From Syntrophorhabdaceae bacterium PtaU1.Bin034 (GTDB lineage: Bacteria; Desulfobacterota_G; Syntrophorhabdia; Syntrophorhabdales; WCHB1-27): a stretch of 32,217 bases of DNA. This document shows positions 24,911 through 31,430 of this stretch, one piece after another. Within the stretch, counting starts at the first letter, position 1. Each line of letters opens with the position of its first letter. The stretch covers positions 1-32,217 of the forward strand of contig MVRP01000028.1 of the NCBI GenBank assembly GCA_002067405.1. The letters are read 5' to 3'. The notes under the pieces were generated by a model. That model searched no databases. It was given only the letters and a program-made list of their open reading frames with translations, and was not told the DNA's origin. Made by a program: the position numbers and the translations under genes.

Positions 24911-26317
24911 TTATCGCACGATAGTGCGTTCTCTTGACGGAGAGCCGGGCTGGACGGGTTTCGGCTCGGCCGACGGAATGGGCTCAAGAATGGCGGTCGT
25001 GCAATTGGATTCGACAAGATATTTGTTTGCAACCCTTCTCACGTCTTCTGCGGTCACTGCCCTTATTATGGGAACGAACTTGTCTATGTCTTTCCAGGAA
25101 GAAGCGATCTCGTACATCGCAAGCAGCATCCCCTGGTAGAAGAGCGAGTCCTGTCCGAAGGTGAAACCCGCTTCGATCTGATTCTTTGCTTTCTCAAGCT
25201 CCCGTTGTCCCACGAGCTCTTTCTGCAGACGCTTTATCTCTTCGAGCAACGCCTTTTCCACCTGTCCGACCGTTTTTCCGGGTAAAATGTCGGCGGCTAC
25301 GGAGAAGAGATTGGGGTCTCTGGATGTCAGTTCATTATCCGCATCGACACTGAGAGCCAGCTGCTTCTCTCTCACGAGGTTCGAGTTGAGCCTGGAAGTC
25401 TCTCCGGTTGCGAGAAGTGCGGCGATAACTTCGAGAACATAACTGTCCGGGCTCTTGAGGTTCGGCACGTAATACGATTTCACGATGGAAGCGAGCTGGG
25501 CCTCTTTTCTGACCACTATCCTTCTCTCGCCCAATTGGGGCATCTCCGTATCCTTATGCTGGTCAGGGGCAACACCTTTCGGGATTGGTCCGAAGGTCTG
25601 CTCGATCATCGGAAGGATCGCCTCTTTTTTGAAATCCCCCACGACCACGATAAATGCATTGACCGGATTGTAATAAACCTTGTAGTACTTTCGGAGGTCG
25701 TCCACGGTGAGGCGGGCGATGTCCTGCATCCAGCCTATGATCGGCCAATGATAGGGCTGCACCTGGAACGCAGTCGCCTGGAGCTGCTCCTGCAGTACTG
25801 CCTTCGGGTTGTCATCCGTCCGCAATCGCCGCTCCTCCATCACCACCGACTTCTCGGTCTTGAAGTCCTCCTCTCTCAGAAGCAAACCCTGCATTCTGTC
25901 CGATTCAAGCCTTATCGGTATCTGGACCCGATCGGAGCTCATGTTCTCGAAGTAGGCGGTAAAATCGTATGAGGTGAAGGCATTCTCATCACCGCCGTTC
26001 TGCTCGACAATGCGTGAAAACTCACCCGGCCCGATCTTCTCGGTCCCCTTGAACATCATGTGCTCAAGCAGATGGGAAAGGCCCGTTTTCCCCCATTCTT
26101 CATTCCGGGAGCCGACGCGGTACCAGACCTGAAAGGTGATAAGCGGGGCTTTACGGTTTTCGAGCAGGATAATCTTGAGTCCGTTCGGCAGCACTACTTC
26201 GGAAACCTGCTCCGATAGTGCTCCAAAAACAGACGAAACAACACCGAGAGCGAGCGCTGTGGCAAGGCAGACAATTAAGGATGATTTGCTGAGCACTACC
26301 CCTATGCGTGACAACAT
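24911..26317 (-). CDS. M16-family zinc peptidase, active subunit
   Basis: The 468-residue protein has a signal peptide (residues 5-33, cut near FGALS) and the zinc motif H82-LL-E85-H86 (TGLSHLLEHMMFKG). The distal Glu is at E162 (VVMEERRLRTDDN). The second half of the fold follows (NPVNAFIVVVGDFKKE, then GETSRLNSNLVREKQLALSV). I start at ATG 26317; the open frame runs a further 80 codons upstream, but those residues are not family-like and the signal peptide begins here. It is followed after nine bases by its inactive partner. It probably degrades peptides in the periplasm. The substrate is unknown. Confidence 0.92.
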   Translation of the reverse strand: MLSRIGVVLSKSSLIVCLATALALGVVSSVFGALSEQVSEVVLPNGLKIILLENRKAPLITFQVWYRVGSRNEEWGKTGLSHLLEHMMFKGTEKIGPGEFSRIVEQNGGDENAFTSYDFTAYFENMSSDRVQIPIRLESDRMQGLLLREEDFKTEKSVVMEERRLRTDDNPKAVLQEQLQATAFQVQPYHWPIIGWMQDIARLTVDDLRKYYKVYYNPVNAFIVVVGDFKKEAILPMIEQTFGPIPKGVAPDQHKDTEMPQLGERRIVVRKEAQLASIVKSYYVPNLKSPDSYVLEVIAALLATGETSRLNSNLVREKQLALSVDADNELTSRDPNLFSVAADILPGKTVGQVEKALLEEIKRLQKELVGQRELEKAKNQIEAGFTFGQDSLFYQGMLLAMYEIASSWKDIDKFVPIIRAVTAEDVRRVANKYLVESNCTTAILEPIPSAEPKPVQPGSPSRERTIVR

Positions 26318-26493
26318 TATACTGATGATTGTAGGGGCACCGATCTTGATTGTCAAGCTCGGCCGGCTCGTCGCGCAAGGGTTTTTATCGTAAAATTTTC
26401 TTGCAAATGGACGCCCAGGGAAACAGAATTGAAGCATGGTGCACAAGATATGGTATGAGTGGTTGCTTTTGTGAAGAAAGATGAGGAGGATAC

Positions 26494-27213
26494 ATGAGCA
26501 AACAGGTCGATGCCGAGGGGCTTTCCCAATGCGACGGAAAAGAAGGGAGACCGGCATATGTCGCCTATAAGGGAAGGATCATTGATGTCTCCGGAAGTCG
26601 TCTCTGGCGGGACGGCCTTCATATGGGAAGACATACGGCAGGAAAGGACCTTACCGGGGAAATAGAAGCAGCGCCGCACGGCATCGATGTGCTCGACCGC
26701 TATCCGGAAGTGGGCACCCTGGTAGAGGAAGCGAAGCCGCACGGACCTGCCATGTCCCCTCTCCTTTCGGGCATCTTTGCCCGTTATCCGCTCCTTCGAC
26801 GTCATCCGCACCCTGCGGTGGTCCACTTTCCCATAGTGTTTACCCTTTCCGCCAGCTTCTTCTCCATCCTCTACGTGCTGACAGGGAACCGCTCCTTTGA
26901 TCACACGGCCTTTTACTGCCTCGCCGGCGCCCTCCTCTTTACGCCTCTGGGGATACTGACCGGCTTTTTGACGTGGTGGGTCAACTACCTGGCCATGCCG
27001 ATGAGGGCGGTTACCATTAAGAAGAACTTGTCCTTTGTGATGCTCGCCATGCTTTTGATCCTTTTGGTCTGGCACGGCTTTGACCCCACGATCCTGGATC
27101 GGCTTTCAGGTCCTGCCATTCTCTACCTGGCCCTCGTGACGGCCCTCAGCCCTCTGGTTCTCATCGTCGCCTATTACGGCGGCACCCTGACCTTCCCTCT
27201 CGAAAAGCATTAA
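26494..27213 (+). CDS. Cytochrome b5-like domain fused to a DUF2231-type membrane domain
   Basis: The 239-residue protein starts with a short cytochrome b5-like haem domain (about residues 17-75): AYVAYKGRIIDVSGSRLW, then HMGRHTAGKDLTG, then the HGIDVLDRYPEVG end. The second half (about 105-235) is a four-helix membrane domain starting RRHPHPAVVHFPIVFTLS, as in DUF2231 proteins. The haem axial histidines are probably those in HMGRHTAGKD and in the HG pair. The fold suggests a membrane electron carrier or haem sensor, with no named partner. The ATG has a GAGGAGGAT ribosome site. It is divergent from the active M16 gene. Confidence 0.8.
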   Translation: MSKQVDAEGLSQCDGKEGRPAYVAYKGRIIDVSGSRLWRDGLHMGRHTAGKDLTGEIEAAPHGIDVLDRYPEVGTLVEEAKPHGPAMSPLLSGIFARYPLLRRHPHPAVVHFPIVFTLSASFFSILYVLTGNRSFDHTAFYCLAGALLFTPLGILTGFLTWWVNYLAMPMRAVTIKKNLSFVMLAMLLILLVWHGFDPTILDRLSGPAILYLALVTALSPLVLIVAYYGGTLTFPLEKH

Positions 27214-27285
27214 CGGATCGCTCCCGACAATAGCACGAACCGGCTGGCTGCCGCATCCGCTGTTCCTGATAAGGAGGGACAAGTA

Positions 27286-27570
27286 TCATTCCTCTTTTGT
27301 TCCACGGTCTTCCCGTCCCGCCTTTCGTCTTTTTATCCAGGCAAGAGCCTTGTCGCGAACGCGCCCGGCCCACTCGAACTCTGTGGCAAGGATAGCGAGC
27401 CCGAGGGGTATGAGGAGGAATGCGGGTCCGGGAAGAACAATCATGGCAAGACCTGTTGTCAGTACGGCGAATCCCGCCGTCCCCACGACAACCCGTCTCA
27501 ACCGGCTATGCTTTCTCCTCATGGACTCTCGGAGATTACTACATCCACACGTATCTGCGATCTTGGCCAT
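27286..27570 (-). CDS. PGPGW-type small membrane protein
   Basis: The 94-residue frame has two membrane helices (VVVGTAGFAVLTTGLAMIVL and LLIPLGLAILATEF) joined by PGPAF, followed by EWAGRVRDKALAWIKRR. This matches small inner-membrane proteins known as the PGPGW/TIGR02611-like family. The true start is uncertain: the annotated first 16 residues (MAKIADTCGCSNLRES) may be coding or the gene may start at Met17 (MRRKHSRLRR). It begins nine bases after the P-type ATPase stop on the same strand, so it is probably in the same transcript and under the same riboswitch. Function is unknown. Confidence 0.75.
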   Translation of the reverse strand: MAKIADTCGCSNLRESMRRKHSRLRRVVVGTAGFAVLTTGLAMIVLPGPAFLLIPLGLAILATEFEWAGRVRDKALAWIKRRKAGREDRGTKEE

Positions 27571-27578
27571 ACCTTCCG

Positions 27579-30257
27579 CTACTCTCCTTTAAGCTCAACC
27601 GTACCGGCGACCGTTTTCTGAAGGGAACTTCTTCTGTCCTCTCTTCTGATGAGGTAACGTTTTATCCACTTCTCGATCTCAACGGCTACAAACACGAGGG
27701 AAGAGACTGCAAGTACAAGGAGAAGCTGAGGCAAACTCAAAGGTTCAGTCCGGAAAATAGGATTGAGAAACGGTACGTAGACCGTGACCATCTGAAGAAT
27801 GAAGGCAAGGCTCGCTGCCCAGAGGAGAGGTTTATTGGAAAAGAGCCCCTGGGTGAAGAGCGATTGTCTTTCCGACCGGATCGCAAGCACGTGACCAAGC
27901 TGCGTGAGACAGAGGACGGTGAATACCATGGTCTGCCAGTGGTCCCCGTCCATCTTGATGGACCACACCTGAATACCGAGAACGAGCGCAGCCATGAGGA
28001 GCCCCACCCACAGGGCGTGATATCCCAGGCCGTGGGCGAACACGCTCTCCCCCGGATGTCTCGGGGGCCTTTTCATCACATCCCCTTCCGCAGGTTCCAT
28101 GGAAAGGGCGAGCGCCGGGAGTCCATCGGTGACGAGGTTGATCCAGAGAATATGGATAGGAAGGAGCGGCACAGGCAGCCCAATGAGAGGTGCAAGGAAC
28201 AGCGTCCAGATTTCGCCTGAATTGGTGGTAAGCAGATATTTGATGAACTTCCTTATGTTGTCGTAAATCTTCCTTCCCTCTGCCACCGCCTTGACGATTG
28301 TTGCGAAATTATCGTCAAGGAGCACCATGTGGGCAGCTTCTTTCGAGACGTCCGTCCCCGTGATGCCCATGGCAATACCGATGTCGGCACGCTTTAATGC
28401 GGGTGCGTCATTCACGCCGTCGCCCGTCATTGCGGCGAATTGTCCTTTGTCCTGTAGCGCACGGACGATTTTCAACTTTTGTTCGGGAGCCACCCGGGCA
28501 TACACCTGCACCCGTTCGACGACCTTCTCGAACTCTTCGAGGGAGAGCTGATCCAACTGTTGCCCGGTCATCACCGCGGCACCGTCCTCTTCCGCAAGTA
28601 TCCCCACCCTCTGGGCGATTGCCCGTGCAGTGGCCGGGTGGTCACCCGTAATCATGACGGGACGGATGCCTGCGCTTTTTGCAACGGCAACGGCCTCTAT
28701 TGCCTCTTGCCGCGGAGGGTCCATCATTCCGACGAGGCCGAGCAGGATCAGATTCGTCTCCACAGACTCACAGGACAGGGAGCCGGGCATCTCGGGCCAT
28801 TCTCTCATGGCAATGCAGAGCACCCTGAGCCCGCGGCCTGCCATCTCGTCATTCACCCGGGCAAGTGCCTCGCGGTCGATGGACTTAATGCCGTCGCCGG
28901 TCATGATGGAATCGCACCGGTTCAGGAGCATTTCGGCAGCGCCCTTCGTGAATGAAACGCACCGGCCGTCGCCGTTATGGACGGTGGTCATAGCTTTCCG
29001 TTCCGAATCAAAGGGTATTTCGGCCGAGCGGGGCAACTTCTTCTCGAGTTGCCCCTTGTCGAAGCCGAACCTTTTTGCTGCCTGGAACAATGCGATCTCG
29101 GTCGGATCGCCGATTATTTGTCCCTCGGGCAGTTCCTGTGCATCATTGCTCAGGGCGAGGCTGGTAAAAAGGTCTTCCAGTCCCCTGGCGTCCGCGTGAT
29201 CGAGACGCATAAGCCGGTTGTCCGCCCAGACCTCTTCGACCGTCATCCGGTTCAGGGTGAGCGTTCCTGTCTTGTCTGAGCAGATATAGGTGACAGAACC
29301 GAGGGTCTCGACCGCAGGAAGTTTCTTTACAAGGGCATTCTGCTTCACCATCTTCTTTGCGCCGAGGGCAAGGGAAATGGTGATTACTGCGGGAAGCGCT
29401 TCCGGGATGGCCGCCACCGCGAGGGAGATCGCCGTAAGGAGCATAAGGAGAGGGGCCTCTCCGCGCAAAAGGCCCATGCCGAACACGACGGCACAGATGA
29501 GGAGCACGGCGATGGCCAGTTTGCGACCGAAGACGGTGAGGCGCTTTTGGAGGGGCGTTTTGACGTCCTCTTCGTCCTGAAGCATGGACGCTATTCTGCC
29601 GAGTTCCGTCTCCATCCCGGTTGCCACGACAACGCCTTTTCCTCTGCCATAAGAGACGATGGTGCCTTTGAAGACCATGTTGAGGCGATCGGCGAGGGGA
29701 ACCTCGGGCCCTTCTATCGTGGTGGTCTGTTTCTCAACCGGCACCGATTCGCCCGTGAGGGCTGCCTCTTCCACCTTGAGCTGCACTGCTTCCATAAGGC
29801 GCATATCAGCCGGCACAACCGTACCTGCTTCCAAAAGAACGATGTCCCCGGGTACGATCTCAGCGGTGCCTATTTTCTGCAACGCCCCTGCGCGGATCAC
29901 GGTCGCCACCGGGGCAGCCATCCGCTTTAGCGCAGCCATGGCTCTTTCTGCCCGGTATTCCTGCACAAAACCGATAACCGCATTCACGACCACGATGATC
30001 AGTATGACTACTGTGTCCGAAAGATCGCCTATGACGCCCGATACCAGGGCGGCGGCGATCAGGACAAGGATCATGAAATCCTTGAACTGTTCCAGGAACA
30101 TGAGGTAAGGAGGTTTTCGCCGCTTCTCCGTCAGTTCGTTGCGACCCCTTTCTTCAAGTCGTTTTTTCGCTTCAGCCGCCTCGATCCCTTCGGGACTCGA
30201 ATCGACCCCGGAAATCACCTCGTCAATGCTTTTCTGATGCCACCCGCTGTCTTTCAC
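27579..30257 (-). CDS. P2A-type cation-transporting ATPase, probable Ca2+/Mn2+ exporter
   Basis: The 892-residue P-type ATPase has an N-terminal region with the GLS-like EAKKRLEERGRNEL, TGES (168-171), PEALPA in helix 4 (285-290), the phosphorylated Asp D328 in ICSDKTGTLT, and the hinge MTGDGVNDAPALKRADIG. Helix 6 has INLVTDGLPALALSME. The PE[AG]LP and N..TDG motifs place it in the Ca/Mn (SERCA/PMR1-like) group. It would pump cation out of the cytoplasm with ATP. The start is GTG 30257 with a GAGAGGGA site. A yybP-ykoY riboswitch with terminator lies directly upstream, which argues for manganese as a physiological substrate; calcium remains possible. Confidence 0.93.
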   Translation of the reverse strand: MKDSGWHQKSIDEVISGVDSSPEGIEAAEAKKRLEERGRNELTEKRRKPPYLMFLEQFKDFMILVLIAAALVSGVIGDLSDTVVILIIVVVNAVIGFVQEYRAERAMAALKRMAAPVATVIRAGALQKIGTAEIVPGDIVLLEAGTVVPADMRLMEAVQLKVEEAALTGESVPVEKQTTTIEGPEVPLADRLNMVFKGTIVSYGRGKGVVVATGMETELGRIASMLQDEEDVKTPLQKRLTVFGRKLAIAVLLICAVVFGMGLLRGEAPLLMLLTAISLAVAAIPEALPAVITISLALGAKKMVKQNALVKKLPAVETLGSVTYICSDKTGTLTLNRMTVEEVWADNRLMRLDHADARGLEDLFTSLALSNDAQELPEGQIIGDPTEIALFQAAKRFGFDKGQLEKKLPRSAEIPFDSERKAMTTVHNGDGRCVSFTKGAAEMLLNRCDSIMTGDGIKSIDREALARVNDEMAGRGLRVLCIAMREWPEMPGSLSCESVETNLILLGLVGMMDPPRQEAIEAVAVAKSAGIRPVMITGDHPATARAIAQRVGILAEEDGAAVMTGQQLDQLSLEEFEKVVERVQVYARVAPEQKLKIVRALQDKGQFAAMTGDGVNDAPALKRADIGIAMGITGTDVSKEAAHMVLLDDNFATIVKAVAEGRKIYDNIRKFIKYLLTTNSGEIWTLFLAPLIGLPVPLLPIHILWINLVTDGLPALALSMEPAEGDVMKRPPRHPGESVFAHGLGYHALWVGLLMAALVLGIQVWSIKMDGDHWQTMVFTVLCLTQLGHVLAIRSERQSLFTQGLFSNKPLLWAASLAFILQMVTVYVPFLNPIFRTEPLSLPQLLLVLAVSSLVFVAVEIEKWIKRYLIRREDRRSSLQKTVAGTVELKGE

Positions 30258-30293
30258 GCTTCCCTCTCGTTATATTTTTTAGTCTGCTGCCAT

Positions 30294-30332
30294 AAAAAAA
30301 GACCTCTACCGCGTATCACACGGTAAAGGTCT
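30294..30332 (-). terminator. Riboswitch expression-platform terminator before the ATPase gene
   Basis: On the minus strand, the 12-base arms AGACCTTTACCG (30321-30332) and CGGTAGAGGTCT (30300-30311) pair with one G-T and a 9-base loop, then a run of seven T. The 5' arm is also the 3' side of the aptamer P1 stem, so the two structures exclude each other and metal-bound aptamer should allow read-through. Confidence 0.85.
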
Positions 30333-30415
30333 TGCTCGTCAGGTTCCTGACCAGAGCACCGGCCCAAAAAGGCGGATTGACGATGCCCTGATGCGGAGCT
30401 ACTCCCCTTTTATGT
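30321..30415 (-). ncRNA. yybP-ykoY manganese riboswitch aptamer (minus strand)
   Basis: Read on the minus strand it has the family hallmarks in order: AAAGGGGAGTAGC, GCATCGTCA, CCTTTTTGGGCCGGTG, then GACGAGCAAGACCTTTACC. The 5' AAAGG and 3' CCTTT form P1. The region matches the plus-strand copy at 30597 in all conserved blocks but differs in the variable stems. yybP-ykoY RNAs bind Mn2+ and usually turn on exporters. The predicted promoter starts transcription at about 30415, right at the aptamer. Confidence 0.9.
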
Positions 30416-30421
30416 GAAACT

Positions 30422-30450
30422 AATTTACCAGAGACGATACGCGGTGTCAA
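30422..30450 (-). promoter_or_regulatory. Promoter of the minus-strand riboswitch/ATPase transcript
   Basis: TTGACA (complement of 30445-30450), 17-base spacer, TAAATT (complement of 30422-30427). The -35 is perfect and the spacing ideal. Transcription would start seven bases later, at the first base of the aptamer. Confidence 0.75.
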
Positions 30451-30555
30451 CAAGTTCAGCACCCATTTCTCCTCTCCTTAGCCGTGCTGCATACAATCTA
30501 TGCCCGGATCACGTAAAGAGCAGCACCTGATATTACAACTTTAAATATCAAGACG

Positions 30556-30585
30556 TTGACACGCAATTTCCAGGTATGCTAACCT
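30556..30585 (+). promoter_or_regulatory. Possible promoter of the plus-strand riboswitch
   Basis: TTGACA at 30556-30561 is followed 18 bases on by TAACCT (30580-30585) with a TG before it (TGCTAACCT), a plausible extended -10. Weaker than the minus-strand promoter. It lies just upstream of the aptamer. Confidence 0.4.
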
Positions 30586-30596
30586 TACTACCTCTC

Positions 30597-30694
30597 AGAG
30601 AGAGGGGAGTAGCTCACTAAAAAGAGACATCGTCAGCACGCCTTTTTGGGCCGGTGTCCTTTGTCAGACGAATTGGCGAGCAAGACCTTTACCG
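30597..30694 (+). ncRNA. yybP-ykoY manganese riboswitch aptamer (plus strand)
   Basis: The order AGGGGAGTAGC (30603-30613), ACATCGTCAGCACG, CCTTTTTGGGCCGGTG, then GCGAGCAAGACCTTTACCG matches the family consensus and the minus-strand copy. The 5' AGAGG and 3' CCTTT can form P1 with one wobble. It leads the zinc-ribbon gene at 30760. Regulation should be on with manganese, as the terminator at 30683 shares the P1 3' strand. Confidence 0.9.
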
Positions 30695-30718
30695 AGAACA
30701 CCGGTAAAGGTCTTTTTT
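30683..30718 (+). terminator. Riboswitch expression-platform terminator before the zinc-ribbon gene
   Basis: The perfect 12-base arms AGACCTTTACCG (30683-30694) and CGGTAAAGGTCT (30702-30713) around a 7-base loop are followed by TTTTTT. The 5' arm overlaps the aptamer P1, as in the minus-strand copy, so the design is the same. Confidence 0.88.
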
Positions 30719-30759
30719 GTTTGGGGAAATGAAAATTGAAATCATGGCAAGGAGGTACA

Positions 30760-31098
30760 ATGGGAATGAATTGCCCGCGATGCAAAAACGAGATGATGGA
30801 AATCATGAAACATGGTGTGGTCATCGATGTATGCTCCTCGTGTGGGGGGATGTGGTTGGACAAAGGGGAACTCGCCAAAATAGCGGCGCAGTTGAGAGAG
30901 GCGGAGGCGTCTGTCGACCGGGAGCTGGCCGTGATCCGGGATGACGGCCAATACAGGAGGGATCGTGTGAGGGAGGACGACAAGTACGGCCGCCGTGATC
31001 ACGAGCACTACGACAGTGATCACGAGCACCGATACCGTAAAGACCATAAATATCGAAAGAAGTCGGGATTTGAGCGGCTTTTCGATATATTCGACTAA
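30760..31098 (+). CDS. TFIIB-type zinc-ribbon protein with His/Asp-rich tail, under a Mn riboswitch
   Basis: The 112-residue protein starts at ATG 30760 (AAGGAGGTACA site), not at the TTG 24 bases earlier. Residues 3-45 form a zf-TFIIB domain: C5-PR-C8, then C25-SS-C28, GGMWLDKGEL. A helical linker and a highly charged tail follow, rich in Asp, His, Arg and Lys (residues 61-101, with DHEHYDSDHEH). The tail could bind metal, but that is inference. The leader is a yybP-ykoY riboswitch with terminator, so expression should rise with manganese. A lipoprotein gene follows after 19 bases. zf-TFIIB proteins of this size have no firm role that I know of. Confidence 0.85.
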   Translation: MGMNCPRCKNEMMEIMKHGVVIDVCSSCGGMWLDKGELAKIAAQLREAEASVDRELAVIRDDGQYRRDRVREDDKYGRRDHEHYDSDHEHRYRKDHKYRKKSGFERLFDIFD

Positions 31099-31117
31099 CA
31101 GATCGAGGAGGGCGGCG

Positions 31118-31405
31118 TTGAAACGTTTTTTACCGGTTCTATCCCTGATTGTTTTTATGATTGCCTTTGGGTGTGAAAAGGTTGATCAGGCATTCGAGAC
31201 AGTGGAAAAGGCAAAAGACCTGAAAAACGATATCGAGAAGACGGCGGATCAGGTGAAGAAAGACCTCACAAGCAAGGCGGAAGAGATCAAGGAAAAGGCA
31301 CAAAAGGAAGTTGCAAAAGTTCCTTTTCTTGAACGGAAGGAGAAAAACGGATCAGGAGAGGATGAGAAGATGAAAGGGCGCGGCGAGCGCGAGGCCGAGG
31401 ATTAG
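31118..31405 (+). CDS. Small putative lipoprotein with coiled-coil body
   Basis: The 95-residue frame starts at TTG 31118 with a GAGGAGGG site. The first 19 residues (KRFLPVLSLIVFMIAFGCE) are a lipoprotein signal with Cys19 as the acyl-acceptor. The rest is highly charged and helical (VDQAFETVEKAKDLKNDIEK, then TADQVKKDLTSKAEEI), probably coiled-coil, with a Glu/Lys/Gly-rich tail. The gene begins 19 bases after the zinc-ribbon gene, so both are likely one transcript under the manganese riboswitch. Family unknown. The longer frame starting at 30995 includes the wrong-frame end of the zinc-ribbon gene and is not used. Confidence 0.75.
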   Translation: MKRFLPVLSLIVFMIAFGCEKVDQAFETVEKAKDLKNDIEKTADQVKKDLTSKAEEIKEKAQKEVAKVPFLERKEKNGSGEDEKMKGRGEREAED

Positions 31406-31430
31406 TCCAACTCCGCCTCATTGGGGAAGC

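Noticed and set aside
27420..28220. 266-codon plus-strand frame across the PGPGW gene and the ATPase end
   Set aside because: It is Arg/Glu-rich with no motif, and both genes on the minus strand are clear.
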